Below, one piece after another: positions 48,258 to 57,390 of a DNA stretch of 64,000 nt (within the stretch, counting starts at the first letter, position 1; every line of letters starts with the position of its first letter). The notes beneath the pieces were generated by a model, which saw only the letters and a program-made list of their open reading frames with translations, had not been told where the DNA came from and ran no database searches. A program made the translations under genes and the position numbers. The DNA is from Devosia yakushimensis (GTDB taxonomy: Bacteria > Pseudomonadota > Alphaproteobacteria > Rhizobiales > Devosiaceae): positions 253,945 to 317,944 of the forward strand of contig NZ_BSNG01000004.1 of the NCBI RefSeq assembly GCF_030159855.1. The letters run 5' to 3'.

Positions 48258-50684
48258 ATGACCGATAGCGAAAACCCCATCCCAGCCGAGTACGGCGCCG
48301 ACAGCATCAAAGTCCTCAAGGGGCTCGACGCGGTGCGCAAGCGCCCCGGCATGTATATCGGCGATACCGACGACGGATCGGGTCTGCACCACATGGTCTA
48401 TGAGGTGGTCGACAATGCCATCGACGAGGCCCTGGCTGGCCATGCCGATCTCGTCACCGTGACCCTTAATGCCGATGGCTCGGTCACCGTCACCGATAAT
48501 GGCCGCGGCATTCCCACCGGCATCCACAAGGAAGAGGGCGTCTCGGCTGCCGAGGTCATCATGACCCAGCTCCATGCCGGCGGTAAGTTCGACCAGAACT
48601 CCTATAAGGTCTCCGGGGGCCTGCATGGCGTGGGCGTTTCGGTGGTCAACGCCCTCTCGGTCTGGCTCCGGCTCAAGATCCGCTCAGGCGGCCAGATCCA
48701 TGAGATGAGCTTCACCCATGGCGATGCCGATGCCCCGCTCAAGGTTACCGGCACCTATGAAGGCCGCACCGGCACCGAGGTCAGCTTCATGCCCTCGTCC
48801 GACACCTTCACCATGATCGAGTTCGATTTCAAGACGCTCGAACACCGGTTGCGCGAGCTGGCCTTCCTCAATTCGGGCGTGCATATCCTGCTCGCCGATC
48901 GCCGCCACCCCGAGCCGGTCGATATCGACCTGTTCTATGAGGGGGGGCTGGAAGCCTTCGTCAATTACCTCGACAAGTCCAAGGCCGCGGTCATCGATCG
49001 TCCGATCACCATGATCAGCGAAAAGGACGGCATCACCGTCGAAGTGGCGCTGCAATGGAACGACAGCTACCACGAAAACGTGCTCTGCTTCACCAATAAC
49101 ATCCCCCAGCGCGATGGCGGCACCCACCTTGCCGGCCTGCGCGGCGCGCTGACGCGCCAGGTGGTCGGCTATGCCGAAAGCTCGGGCATTTCCAAGCGTG
49201 AGAAGGTCTCGGTCACCGGCGACGACACGCGCGAGGGGCTGACCTGCGTGCTTTCGGTCAAAGTGCCCGATCCAAAGTTCTCCTCGCAGACCAAGGACAA
49301 GCTGGTCTCCTCCGAAGTGCGCCCCGTCGTCGAAAACATCGTCAACGAAAAGCTGGGCCAGTGGTTCGAGGAACATCCCAACGAGGCCAAGATCATTGTC
49401 GGCAAGGTGGCCGAAGCCGCCGCTGCCCGCGAAGCGGCCCGCAAGGCGCGCGAACTTACTCGCCGCAAGGGCGCGCTGGAAATCTCCTCGCTGCCCGGCA
49501 AGCTTGCCGATTGCCAGGAGCGCGATCCCGCCAAGTCCGAAATCTTCATCGTCGAGGGCGACTCGGCCGGTGGCTCGGCCAAGCAGGGCCGCGACCGCTC
49601 CAATCAGGCCGTGCTGCCGCTGCGCGGCAAAATCCTCAATGTGGAACGCGCCCGTTTCGACCGCATGATCTCCTCCGACCAGGTCGGCACGCTGATCACC
49701 GCGCTCGGCACCGGCATTGGCCGCGAAGAGTTCAATGCCGACAAGCTGCGCTACCACAAGATCATCATCATGACCGACGCCGACGTGGACGGCGCCCATA
49801 TCCGCACCCTGCTCCTGACCTTCTTCTACCGGCAGACGCCCGAACTGCTGGAGCGTGGCCATATCTACATCGCCCAGCCCCCGCTCTACAAAGCCACCCG
49901 TGGCCGTTCCGAGCAATATCTCAAGGATGAGGACGCGCTGACCGATTACCTGATCGATGCGGGTCTTGAAGAAGCGGTCTTCACCACGCGCGACGGCCAC
50001 CAGCATGGCGGCCCCGATTTGCGGGCGATTCTGCAGCAGGCGCGCGGCATTGTCGGGGCAATCGACAATCTCAATACGCGCTACAACCGGAACCTGGTTG
50101 AACAGGCCGCCATTGTTGGGGGGCTTGATCCCGACGGCCTGGCCAATGCCGAAAAGATGGCCGAGGTGCTCAAGCGCGTGGGCAATCGTCTCGACCGCAT
50201 TTCCGACGAATGGGAACAGGGCTGGACCGGCGAAGTCACCGATGCCGATGAACTCGCCTTCTCGCGCACCGTGCGCGGCGTGGCCGAACGTCACCTGCTC
50301 GACAAGGCCCTGCTGATCAGCGCCGATGCGCGCAAGCTCCGTCAGCTCGCCGATCGTCTCGACGAAATCTATGGCGGCGTGCCGACCCTGGTCCGCAAGG
50401 GCGAGACCATTCCCATCTATGGTCCGGCGAGCCTGTTCAAGGCCGTCACCGATGCCGGCCGCAAGGGCGTCTCGCTGCAGCGCTACAAGGGCCTGGGCGA
50501 AATGAACGCTTCCCAGCTCTGGGAAACCACGCTCGACCCCAATGCCCGCACCCTGCTCAAGGTCGAGATCGACGAAACCACCGAAGCCGACGCGATCTTC
50601 ACCGCGCTGATGGGGGACCTGGTCGAACCCCGTCGCGATTTCATCCAGGACAATGCCCTGAGCGTCAGCAATCTGGACGTCTAG
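48258..50684 (+). CDS. gyrB: DNA gyrase subunit B
   Basis: ATPase subunit of gyrase. 808 residues. The GHKL ATP site is YEVVDNAIDEALAGHADLVTV with DNGRGIPTGIH and GGLHGVGVSVVNALS. The TOPRIM domain has EGDSAGGSAKQGRDRSNQAVLPLRGKILNVE and TDADVDGAHIRTLLLTFFYR, and QRYKGLGEMNASQLWETT lies near the end. Quinolone-region residues look wild type (KQGRDRSNQ; no unusual substitution noticed). It begins 130 bases after a family-2 repeat, and the next gene starts 5 bases after its stop. Confidence 0.98.
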   Translation: MTDSENPIPAEYGADSIKVLKGLDAVRKRPGMYIGDTDDGSGLHHMVYEVVDNAIDEALAGHADLVTVTLNADGSVTVTDNGRGIPTGIHKEEGVSAAEVIMTQLHAGGKFDQNSYKVSGGLHGVGVSVVNALSVWLRLKIRSGGQIHEMSFTHGDADAPLKVTGTYEGRTGTEVSFMPSSDTFTMIEFDFKTLEHRLRELAFLNSGVHILLADRRHPEPVDIDLFYEGGLEAFVNYLDKSKAAVIDRPITMISEKDGITVEVALQWNDSYHENVLCFTNNIPQRDGGTHLAGLRGALTRQVVGYAESSGISKREKVSVTGDDTREGLTCVLSVKVPDPKFSSQTKDKLVSSEVRPVVENIVNEKLGQWFEEHPNEAKIIVGKVAEAAAAREAARKARELTRRKGALEISSLPGKLADCQERDPAKSEIFIVEGDSAGGSAKQGRDRSNQAVLPLRGKILNVERARFDRMISSDQVGTLITALGTGIGREEFNADKLRYHKIIIMTDADVDGAHIRTLLLTFFYRQTPELLERGHIYIAQPPLYKATRGRSEQYLKDEDALTDYLIDAGLEEAVFTTRDGHQHGGPDLRAILQQARGIVGAIDNLNTRYNRNLVEQAAIVGGLDPDGLANAEKMAEVLKRVGNRLDRISDEWEQGWTGEVTDADELAFSRTVRGVAERHLLDKALLISADARKLRQLADRLDEIYGGVPTLVRKGETIPIYGPASLFKAVTDAGRKGVSLQRYKGLGEMNASQLWETTLDPNARTLLKVEIDETTEADAIFTALMGDLVEPRRDFIQDNALSVSNLDV

Positions 50685-50689
50685 GCGCA

Positions 50690-51265
50690 ATGGCTCCACT
50701 CGTTCTGATCTTCGGAACCTCGCATGTGGGTAAGTCCACCCTGGCCGCCCGCCTGGGCGAACAGCTTGCCTGGCCGGTCTATTCAACCGACAAGATGGGG
50801 CGCCATCCCGGCCGCCCCTGGCCGGAGGTGCGCGAGCCGGTCGCCGAGCATTACCGGCGCCTGTCCGACGAGACCATCTATTGGTTCCTCCTGACCCATC
50901 AGGAAAACATCTGGCCCCATATCAGCCGGCAGATTGCCGAGGCCGGCGCCCAGGACGTCGGCAGCGTCTTTGAGGGATCGGCCCTTCGTCCCGAATTCCT
51001 CGTGACACTGGAAAGCCCTAATACCCACCCCATCGGCCTTTACGCCGAGGATGGATTTCTCCGCGACCGGATCTTGCAGCAAAGCGGCTATGCCGGGCGC
51101 GATGCCGTCCAAAGGCAATTGATCGACAAATTCATCACCCGCTCCCTGCGGCAGAACGCCGATTTCCGTGAGACCGCCACCAGGCTCGGCCTGCCCTTGG
51201 TCGATGCGGCGGACAATGTCGCATTGGCGGAATTCACCGACAGAATGCTTGTTGCGCTGGGGTGA
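50690..51265 (+). CDS. P-loop kinase-like protein of unknown substrate
   Basis: A 191-residue P-loop NTPase. Walker A is LVLIFGTSHVGKSTLAARLGEQL, followed by VYSTDKMGRHPGRPW, a pattern reminiscent of small-molecule kinases such as shikimate, 2-phosphoglycerate or chloramphenicol 3-O-type phosphotransferases. The FEGSALRPEFL stretch could hold a catalytic acid, and the lid Arg may be in RDRILQQSGYAGR. No substrate can be named. It starts only 5 bases after gyrB, so is probably cotranscribed with it. Confidence 0.75.
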   Translation: MAPLVLIFGTSHVGKSTLAARLGEQLAWPVYSTDKMGRHPGRPWPEVREPVAEHYRRLSDETIYWFLLTHQENIWPHISRQIAEAGAQDVGSVFEGSALRPEFLVTLESPNTHPIGLYAEDGFLRDRILQQSGYAGRDAVQRQLIDKFITRSLRQNADFRETATRLGLPLVDAADNVALAEFTDRMLVALG

Positions 51266-51540
51266 CGGGCAACGTGCCCACCACAACGTGATCGCCCCCC
51301 TTGTGGCGCGTCCGCAACAGCGCGCCACATCCCGCAAAACCCCACATAAACCGGCCACAATTTCCCCTGAGAACCGCAAGCTGTGGCCGCGCCAGGACGC
51401 GCCCTCGGGCCATCGGCCGGGGATGACGCACCGGTGGACGGCTTGGTCGGCCTTTACGCTTTGCTAACCTCTTTGTTTGCCATGATGGCAGATGAGAGTA
51501 GAAGGCAAGGCCCAGGCACTTTCTATTTCGGGTTCGATTG

Positions 51541-54081
51541 ATGGATTTTCGCATTTCCGCCGATGATCGCGTTGGCGCCCAGCCCAAGGGCCGGCCGGCC
51601 GCGGCCAGCCGTGCCAAGGGCGGCTCCCGCGTCGAACCCTCCATGGGCAAGGCGGTCGGCGTCTTTGTCGATGACGAACGCTCCGGCGGCGCGTCCCCCA
51701 ATCCCAAGGGCAAGCCCCCTAAGCCGCCGCGCCGCGGCAAGGCCACGACCGCCCGCGAAAAGAAGCCAAAAAAACGCCGCTCGCGTACCGGCGGCTTTCT
51801 CATGGGCATTTTCTACTGGGGCTTTGTCTTTGCCCTCTGGGCCGGCATCGCCGTTATCGGCGTCGTGGTCTATTACGGGGCCCAATTGCCCTCGTCCAAT
51901 ACCTGGGCCATTCCCGATCGCCCGCCCAATATCCGCATTCTCGCCGCTGACGGGAGCCTGATTTCCAATCGCGGCCAGACCGGGGGCGAAGCGATCACCT
52001 ATCGCGAATTGCCCTATTATGTGCCCGCGGCGATCATCGCCAGCGAAGACCGCCGTTTCATGAGCCATTTCGGCGTCGACCCTATTGGCCTGCTCGCCGT
52101 GGCGGCCGAAAGCGTGCGGGCGCGCGGGGTCACCCGTGGCGCCTCCACCATCACCCAGCAGGTGGCGAAAAACCTCTTCCTCACCCCCGACCAGACCCTG
52201 GGCCGCAAGGTGCAGGAAGCCATTCTGGCGGTGTGGCTCGAACAGAACTACACCAAGGAAGAAATCCTCGAACTCTATATGAACCGCGTCTATTTCGGCG
52301 CCGGCGCCACCGGCATCGAGGCGGCCGCGCAGACCTATTTCGGCGTTTCCGCGCGCAATCTCTCGCTCGGCCAGGCCGCCATGCTGGCCGGCATTCTGCC
52401 CGCGCCCTCGGCCTATAATCCGAAATCCAATCCGGAACGTGCCAAGGAACGCCAGCGCCTGACGCTCAATTCCATGGCTGAGGAAGGCTATATCACCCGC
52501 GAGGAAGCCTCCGCCGCCCAGATCGACCCCAATCAATCCGTGCGCACCCGTGTCGCGGGTTCCGAATCCTATGTCGCCGACTGGGTCGAAAGCCTGATGA
52601 CCGCCTATATCGGCGAGATCGACAGCGACGTCGTGGTGCAGACCACCATCGACTGGAAAATGCAGAAGGACGCCGAGTTCATCGTCAAGGAATTGGTGGC
52701 CTCCGAAGGTCCCAAGCGCGGCTTCAACCAGGGCGCCCTCGTCGCCATGGATGTCGATGGCACGGTGCGCGCCATGGTGGGCGGCGTCGATTACCAGGCC
52801 AGCCAATATAACCGCGCGGTCACGGCCAAGCGTCAGCCGGGCTCGACCTTCAAGCCCTTCGTTTATCTGGCCGCCATGGAAAAGGGCTATACGCCCGAGA
52901 CCCTGGCCGAAGACGCCCAGTTCGAATATCAGGGCTGGAGTCCGCGCAATGCCTCGGGCAAATATGCCGGCACGGTGACCCTGCGCCAGGGCCTGGCCTA
53001 TTCGCTCAATACCATTGCCGCGCGGCTGGCCATCGACGTCACGCCCCAGGCCGTGGTCGATGTGGCCACCCGCATGGGCATTTCCAGCCAGTTGACGCCG
53101 GTGCCCTCCATTGCGCTGGGCACCCAGGAAGTGAACCTGCTCGAACTGACCGGCGCCTACGCCCCCTTCGCCAATGGCGGCATGGGTGTCATCCCCAATG
53201 TCATCACCAAGATCGAGACGAAGGACGGCAAGCCGCTTTACGAGGCGTCCGATGCCGGCCCCGGCCGCGTCATCGCCCCCAATGTGCTCGACGAGATGAA
53301 CGACATGCTGGAAACCGCCGTCGAGGTGGGCACCGGCAAGGGCGCCAATCTCAATGGCTGGCAGTTCGGCGGCAAGACCGGCACCTCCCAGAATGCCCGC
53401 GACGCGCTCTTTGTCGGCTATACCGCCGCCATGGTGACCGGCGTCTGGCTGGGTAATGACAATGACACCCGCACCACGCTTTCGGGCGGCAATGTGCCGG
53501 CGGTCATCTGGTCCGAATTCATGACCAAGGCCCATGCCGGCAAGCAGATCGCCCAGATTCCGCACGGCTCTTACGAAGGCCAGAGCGTGGCCCAGCCGGT
53601 TATCGATCCGGCCACCGGCCAGCAGGTCATCGACCCGGCGACGGGCCAGCCCATGGTCCAGCATGTCGATGCCCAGACCGGCCAGCCGGTCGCCGCGCCC
53701 TCCAACCAGCCGATCCAGACCGGCCAGATGGTCGACCCCATGACCGGCCTGCCCGTGGGCCAGCAGGTCACCTATGACGCCAATGGCCAGGCCATCGATC
53801 CGGCCACCGGCATGCCCATCCAGCAGGGCGGGGGTTTCCAGCAAGGTCCTGCGGCCGATGTCGGCAGCACCGCGCCCATCGATCCCGATACGGGCCTGCC
53901 CATGGTTCTGATTGTCGATCCCTCTACCGGCCAGCAGGTCTGGGTGCCCTCGGCACCCGCCAGCCAGCAACAGCCGCAGGGCCAGTTCGCCCCGCCCCAG
54001 CCGGTCGGCGATCAGGTGATCTACCAGGAGCCCGAACAGCCGCAGCAACGCACGCTGATGGACCTGATCTTCGGCAACTAG
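51541..54081 (+). CDS. Penicillin-binding protein 1A with repeat-rich C-terminal tail
   Basis: Bifunctional peptidoglycan synthase, 846 residues. The basic cytoplasmic N-terminus (KKRRSRT) is followed by one membrane helix at about 87-113. The glycosyltransferase domain has E169 in ASEDRRFMSHFGVD and RGASTITQQVAKN, plus KEEILELYMNRVYFG. The transpeptidase domain has S435TFK438, the SxN motif in YSLNTIAARL and K612TGT. From about residue 684 an unusual Q/P-rich tail repeats IDPATGQ-type units until the end. The ATG at 51541 is used; a TTG just before it is less likely. Confidence 0.92.
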   Translation: MDFRISADDRVGAQPKGRPAAASRAKGGSRVEPSMGKAVGVFVDDERSGGASPNPKGKPPKPPRRGKATTAREKKPKKRRSRTGGFLMGIFYWGFVFALWAGIAVIGVVVYYGAQLPSSNTWAIPDRPPNIRILAADGSLISNRGQTGGEAITYRELPYYVPAAIIASEDRRFMSHFGVDPIGLLAVAAESVRARGVTRGASTITQQVAKNLFLTPDQTLGRKVQEAILAVWLEQNYTKEEILELYMNRVYFGAGATGIEAAAQTYFGVSARNLSLGQAAMLAGILPAPSAYNPKSNPERAKERQRLTLNSMAEEGYITREEASAAQIDPNQSVRTRVAGSESYVADWVESLMTAYIGEIDSDVVVQTTIDWKMQKDAEFIVKELVASEGPKRGFNQGALVAMDVDGTVRAMVGGVDYQASQYNRAVTAKRQPGSTFKPFVYLAAMEKGYTPETLAEDAQFEYQGWSPRNASGKYAGTVTLRQGLAYSLNTIAARLAIDVTPQAVVDVATRMGISSQLTPVPSIALGTQEVNLLELTGAYAPFANGGMGVIPNVITKIETKDGKPLYEASDAGPGRVIAPNVLDEMNDMLETAVEVGTGKGANLNGWQFGGKTGTSQNARDALFVGYTAAMVTGVWLGNDNDTRTTLSGGNVPAVIWSEFMTKAHAGKQIAQIPHGSYEGQSVAQPVIDPATGQQVIDPATGQPMVQHVDAQTGQPVAAPSNQPIQTGQMVDPMTGLPVGQQVTYDANGQAIDPATGMPIQQGGGFQQGPAADVGSTAPIDPDTGLPMVLIVDPSTGQQVWVPSAPASQQQPQGQFAPPQPVGDQVIYQEPEQPQQRTLMDLIFGN

Positions 54082-54128
54082 GGTGCTGCGCCGAGCCCGC
54101 GACTAACCTTGCGCGCCCTCCACCACCG

Positions 54129-54194
54129 GGTCATTCCCGCGAAAGCGGGAATCCATTCTTGCTGCTCCTGAGGCGCGAGAAGAATGATGTCGTG
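54129..54194. repeat. Family-2 degenerate palindrome
   Basis: GGTCATTCCCGCGAAAGCGGG-AATCCATTCTT at the left and AGAAGAATGATGTCG at the right; the right arm has decayed. Confidence 0.7.
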
Positions 54195-54231
54195 GTTGAG
54201 GGGAAACGTCATCCTATCCCATCCACAACCG

Positions 54232-54309
54232 CCTTCCTCGGGCTCGACCCGAGGACCATTCGCCGCTTGTGCCGCGTTGAGAGCGGCCCTCGGGTCGAGC
54301 CCGAGGGAA
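54232..54309. repeat. Family-1 paired palindromic repeat
   Basis: CTTCCTCGGGCTCGACCCGA and CCTCGGGTCGAGCCCGAGGG arms around ATTCGCCGCTTGTGCC. Confidence 0.9.
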
Positions 54310-54359
54310 GCGATTGTGGGGTGGGGAGAACTGCGATCCCTTGGGACACATCACCCACC

Positions 54360-54439
54360 GGGTCATTCCCGCGAAAGCGGGAACCTCCGTTTGCTTTTTC
54401 TGCATCCAAAACAGAGGTTCCCGCTTTCGCGGAAATGAC
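54360..54439. repeat. Family-2 paired palindrome
   Basis: GGTCATTCCCGCGAAAGCGGG and CCCGCTTTCGCGGAAATGAC arms with AACCTCCG/CAGAGGTT inside. The three repeats at 54129-54439 fill the gap between PBP1A and the SnoaL-like gene; nothing else is seen there. Confidence 0.9.
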
Positions 54440-54481
54440 ACCGTGGTTGTTAGAACACGTGGCATTACATTCAGGGTGCGT

Positions 54482-54871
54482 CTAGGTGAGCTGGGCCGCA
54501 ATGGCGGCCTTGTCGATCACCGACCACACGGCTGCGATCCGCTCGCCGGTAAACTGGTAAAAGACATTCTCGCTGAACGAGACGCGCCTGCCATTGACCG
54601 CAAGATCGAAAAGCATGCCCTTGGGCGTGCAGTTGAATTGCAGCCGGCTCGCGATCCGCGGCGGCTCGGACACCAGCAGCTCGATATGGAAATGAAGATC
54701 GGGAATCGCCCGAAAATCCTCCTCCAGCATGCTGCGATATCCCGATAGCCCGATCCGCTCGCCATTGTAGTGAACGTCCTCGGCAACGAACTGCCCCAGT
54801 CGCGGCCAATCCTGACTGTTGAGACAGGCAATATAGCCCCGGTAGATATCGGCGAGGACGGTATTGGTCAT
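54482..54871 (-). CDS. SnoaL/NTF2-like protein
   Basis: A 129-residue single-domain NTF2-like protein of the SnoaL/ester-cyclase kind: LADIYRGYIACLNSQDWPRLGQFVAEDVHYNGERIGLSGYRSMLEEDFRAIPDLHFHIELLVSEPPRIASRLQFNCTP. The shape (Trp-x-x-Leu...His-Tyr-Asn) is standard; the catalytic role is unknown and many such proteins are ligand-binding only. No obvious operon partner; repeats lie downstream. Confidence 0.8.
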   Translation of the reverse strand: MTNTVLADIYRGYIACLNSQDWPRLGQFVAEDVHYNGERIGLSGYRSMLEEDFRAIPDLHFHIELLVSEPPRIASRLQFNCTPKGMLFDLAVNGRRVSFSENVFYQFTGERIAAVWSVIDKAAIAAQLT

Positions 54872-54930
54872 GAAGGCACCATGCTAATTCGGTCGCCGGG
54901 CCATGCTGAACCCGCCCGGCTCGCGGCTCA

Positions 54931-54966
54931 ACAAAAAACGGGACCGCCTTATGCGATCCCGTTTGT
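54931..54966 (-). terminator. Rho-independent terminator of the L,D-transpeptidase
   Basis: Minus strand: AACGGGATCGC, loop ATAA, GCGGTCCCGTT then TTTTGTT. It directly follows the stop codon of the L,D-transpeptidase gene. Confidence 0.9.
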
Positions 54967-54967
54967 C

Positions 54968-55663
54968 CTATTGCAGCACCACGATCGGCGAGCCCGACGG
55001 CACCCGCTCATAGAGATCCACAATATCCTGGAACAATAGCCGCACGCAGCCGCTCGATACCGCCTGGCCGATGGACAGCACATCCATATTGCCATGGATG
55101 CGATAGAGCGTGTCCTTGTTGCCCTGGTGGATATAGAGCGCGCGTGGGCCCAGCGCATTCTCCAGCCCGGGCGGCTGGCCGTGGCGGTAGATTTCCAGTT
55201 CCGGCTGGCGCACGATCATTTCGGCAGGCGGGGTCCAGACCGGCCATTTGCGCTTATAGGCCATGTGGGCACGGCCCTCCCAGGCAAAGCCGGCCCGGCC
55301 AATGCCCACGCCATAGCGCATGGCGCGGCCATCCTTCATCGTCCAATAGAGGAAGCGATTGGCCGTATCGACGATGATCGTGCCCGGCGCTTCGCCGGTT
55401 TCATTGGCCACTTCCTGCCGCCGGTAGATGGGATTGAGCAGCTCGATCCGCGCCGCCGGAATGGGGAATTCTTCGTCGGGCAGGGGGCCATACATGGCCA
55501 GCACTTCGGGGGTGACCTCATAGACCGGCGGGCCGGCCGGAACGGTTGGGCGGGGCGTCGGTGTCGTCGTGGTGCAGCCCGCCAGGGCCAGCGCGGCAAG
55601 GCTCGCGCCACCCGCCAGCAGGCTCCGCCGCGTCAGCGACGGGGTGAGAACAAGATCAGTCAT
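54968..55663 (-). CDS. L,D-transpeptidase (YkuD family) lipoprotein
   Basis: Envelope enzyme cross-linking peptidoglycan (3-3) or attaching proteins to it. 231 residues. The N-terminus combines a twin-arginine-like TRRSLLAGGASLAAL with a lipobox LAGC (C30), so it may be a Tat-exported lipoprotein. The YkuD domain begins at GTIIVDTANRFLYWTMKDGRAMRYGVGIG and contains catalytic H190 (RIHG) and C206 (SSGCVRL). It resembles the ErfK/YbiS/YnhG proteins that abound in Rhizobiales, whose walls are rich in 3-3 links. Confidence 0.93.
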   Translation of the reverse strand: MTDLVLTPSLTRRSLLAGGASLAALALAGCTTTTPTPRPTVPAGPPVYEVTPEVLAMYGPLPDEEFPIPAARIELLNPIYRRQEVANETGEAPGTIIVDTANRFLYWTMKDGRAMRYGVGIGRAGFAWEGRAHMAYKRKWPVWTPPAEMIVRQPELEIYRHGQPPGLENALGPRALYIHQGNKDTLYRIHGNMDVLSIGQAVSSGCVRLLFQDIVDLYERVPSGSPIVVLQ

Positions 55664-55776
55664 GGGAAAATATCTTTCGCGCGGTCAGCATGCTGGCCGC
55701 TGGGAGAAGGGTCAGCTTTTCGCGAGCGAAAAGCGGGGGTGAAGGGCGCGCCGGGCGCCAGCCGTGGGACTAGTCC

Positions 55777-56130
55777 CTAGCCCGCTATGGGCGGCTTGAA
55801 CCGTTCCAGGATCAGCCGGGAGACGCCGAACCGACCGGTCATGGCGGTGTGGTCTTCCTTCACCGCATCGAACCGGATATCGCAGGGCTCGGCAACAATG
55901 CCCGGATGCCCGTTGCAGGGCAGGACAATGCCGGTTTTCTTCTTGCCGCAGGCCTTGAAGGAAACCACCGGATCGCTGTCAGTGCTGGGGGCAAGGCAGA
56001 AATCCTCGCCGCCATCGGCAGTGATCGTGGCCGGCACAGTGCTGGAATAGGCCATGGCATAGCTATTCGCCCCGCCCCAGACCGAGGCGAGCACAAAAAG
56101 CGCGGCAATGAGCGGCATCAGGCGCTGCAT
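55777..56130 (-). CDS. Small secreted hypothetical protein
   Basis: A 117-residue exported protein: signal peptide QRLMPLIAALFVLASVWGGANSYA, then a mature part with four cysteines (in DFCLAPS, KACGKKK, LPCNGHPG and EPCDIRF). These could form two disulfides, a plausible substrate class for the periplasmic Dsb system. No family recognised. The ATG at 56130 begins the signal sequence; the frame is open to 56331 only through the family-3 repeat. A GCTTTTCGC-GA-GCGAAAAGC hairpin (about 55712-55731) lies between this gene and the transpeptidase. Confidence 0.7.
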   Translation of the reverse strand: MQRLMPLIAALFVLASVWGGANSYAMAYSSTVPATITADGGEDFCLAPSTDSDPVVSFKACGKKKTGIVLPCNGHPGIVAEPCDIRFDAVKEDHTAMTGRFGVSRLILERFKPPIAG

Positions 56131-56237
56131 GGGATTTCTATAGGGGGAGCGGTGCGGGTGATCCACCCCGCCACGCCGAAGGTCACGCAGGTGTGACCTT
56201 TTTGGCGCGGAGTGGGCCAGGAAACATCGTGCTCTTG

Positions 56238-56345
56238 GCCTCCCTCCCCCTTGAGGGGAGGGTCGGGGAGGGGGGCGTTGTGGCTCCTGCGCAAGAGCCG
56301 CCTGACCCCCACCCTCAATGCCTCCCCTCAAGGGGGAGGGAGGCG
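56238..56345. repeat. Family-3 paired palindrome
   Basis: GCCTCCCTCCCCCTTGAGGG at the left and CCCTCAAGGGGGAGGGAGGC at the right, with an inner GGCTCCTGCGCAAGAGCC hairpin; 108 bp. Confidence 0.88.
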
Positions 56346-56385
56346 CAGGAACCGATGTCTTTTGCAGCCAGCCAACCAGTAGACC

Positions 56386-57144
56386 TCATGGTGAGCCGTG
56401 CCTACCCCCATAAGCCATCAACTGCCGCCCATGCGCCTTGAGCCAGGCCCGGCCCCGCTCCATGTCCGGCAGGGTGCGCTTGACCGTGGCCCAGAAGGCC
56501 GCCGAATGGTTCATCTCCACCAGATGGGCCACTTCATGGGCCGCCACGTAATCGAGCACGAAGGGCGGCGCCAGGATCAGCCGCCAATTGTAATTGATAT
56601 TGCCTGATGATGAGCACGAGCCCCAGCGGCTCTTCTGCTCGCGCAGCTTGACCGCCTTGACCACCACGCCCAGCCGCCCGGCATGCACCGCGCTTTGCCG
56701 GATCAGATCGGCCTCGGCCTCGCTTTTGAGCCAATCGGTCAGCCGCCGCGCCTGATGGGCCGCTTCCCCCGGCACCAGCAGTGCCGGCGCGCCATCCACC
56801 TCCGCCAGCTCCACCCGCCCGCGCAACTTGCCGGTGGCAATGATCCGGTGTTCCACCCCACGCAACGTCACCATTCCGCCATCGGCAAAGGGCGCCGCCT
56901 CGGGCGCGCGTTTCAGCCGCGCCGCCAGCCAATTGTGCTGCCGGTGCAAAAAGGCCTCGGCCTCGGCCCATTTGCCATGCGGCGGCAGGGTCAGCACCGG
57001 CCCCCCGCTATGGGGAATGGACAGCCGATAGCTGCGCGCCCGCGCATGCACGCGCACGGTGACGGTCACATCCCGCCCGTCGATCCCGATCAGCGTCGAG
57101 GCCGGAATTTTCGGCTTTGCCTTGAAAAAGAGGTTCATGGACAT
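56386..57144 (-). CDS. YgjP/M48-like zinc metalloprotease-family protein (DUF45)
   Basis: About 252 residues of the YgjP (DUF45, SprT-like) family. A C-terminal minigluzincin domain carries the zinc motif HEVAHLVEMNHSAAFW (HExxH plus a downstream His), preceded by REQKSRWGSCSSSGNINYNWRLILAP, which is diagnostic. The N-terminal half is beta-rich. E. coli YgjP is reported as a UTP diphosphatase, but the fold suggests a peptidase; the role is open. The start is uncertain (57165, 57144 or 57138); frames beyond 57180 only translate the family-2 repeat. Confidence 0.87.
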   Translation of the reverse strand: MSMNLFFKAKPKIPASTLIGIDGRDVTVTVRVHARARSYRLSIPHSGGPVLTLPPHGKWAEAEAFLHRQHNWLAARLKRAPEAAPFADGGMVTLRGVEHRIIATGKLRGRVELAEVDGAPALLVPGEAAHQARRLTDWLKSEAEADLIRQSAVHAGRLGVVVKAVKLREQKSRWGSCSSSGNINYNWRLILAPPFVLDYVAAHEVAHLVEMNHSAAFWATVKRTLPDMERGRAWLKAHGRQLMAYGGRHGSP

Positions 57145-57192
57145 CCGGGGAATCAGCTTTCCCATATTAGCGTGAAATTGCCTTACCCACCG

Positions 57193-57294
57193 GGTCATTC
57201 CGGCGCAGGCCGGAATCCATGCTGTGCTCTCTCCCCACACTGGGTGATGTTGATAGCCTTCAGCATGGATCCCGGCCTCTCCGCCGGGATGACA
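57193..57294. repeat. Family-2 paired palindrome (long form)
   Basis: GTCATTCCGGCGCAGGCCGG...AATCCATGCTG and CAGCATGGATCCCGGC...CCGGGATGAC arms; 102 bp. Confidence 0.88.
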
Positions 57295-57310
57295 TCGCGA
57301 GGAGGAGAGC

Positions 57311-57336
57311 AACAAAAAAGCGCCCCTTGCGGGGCG
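57311..57336 (-). terminator. Rho-independent terminator of the DUF2852 gene
   Basis: Minus strand GGCGCCCC-GCAA-GGGGCGC followed by TTTTTTG; 55 bases past the DUF2852 stop. Confidence 0.92.
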
Positions 57337-57390
57337 CCAGTAGCCATCGTTGGGAACGACTGGCCTCAGGAGGGAGCTCTGGGCTGGGGA

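Noticed and set aside
51523..54048. Very long open frame opposite PBP1A (also opposite gyrB at 48684-50786, fabA/fabB at 30589-32436 and amtB at 8938-10740)
   Set aside because: These are GC-rich shadow frames: they lack SD sites, their Gly/His/Asp/Ala-rich composition fits no protein family, and the plus-strand genes have clear catalytic motifs.
54129..54439. CRISPR-like array because three repeats lie close together
   Set aside because: The repeats belong to two different palindromic families, have no uniform spacer length, and no cas genes are near.
57145..57315. N-terminal extension of the YgjP-like protein (HPGGEAGIHAEG... AWIPACAGMTRW)
   Set aside because: This is the well-known kind of translation of a family-2 repeat, not protein sequence.
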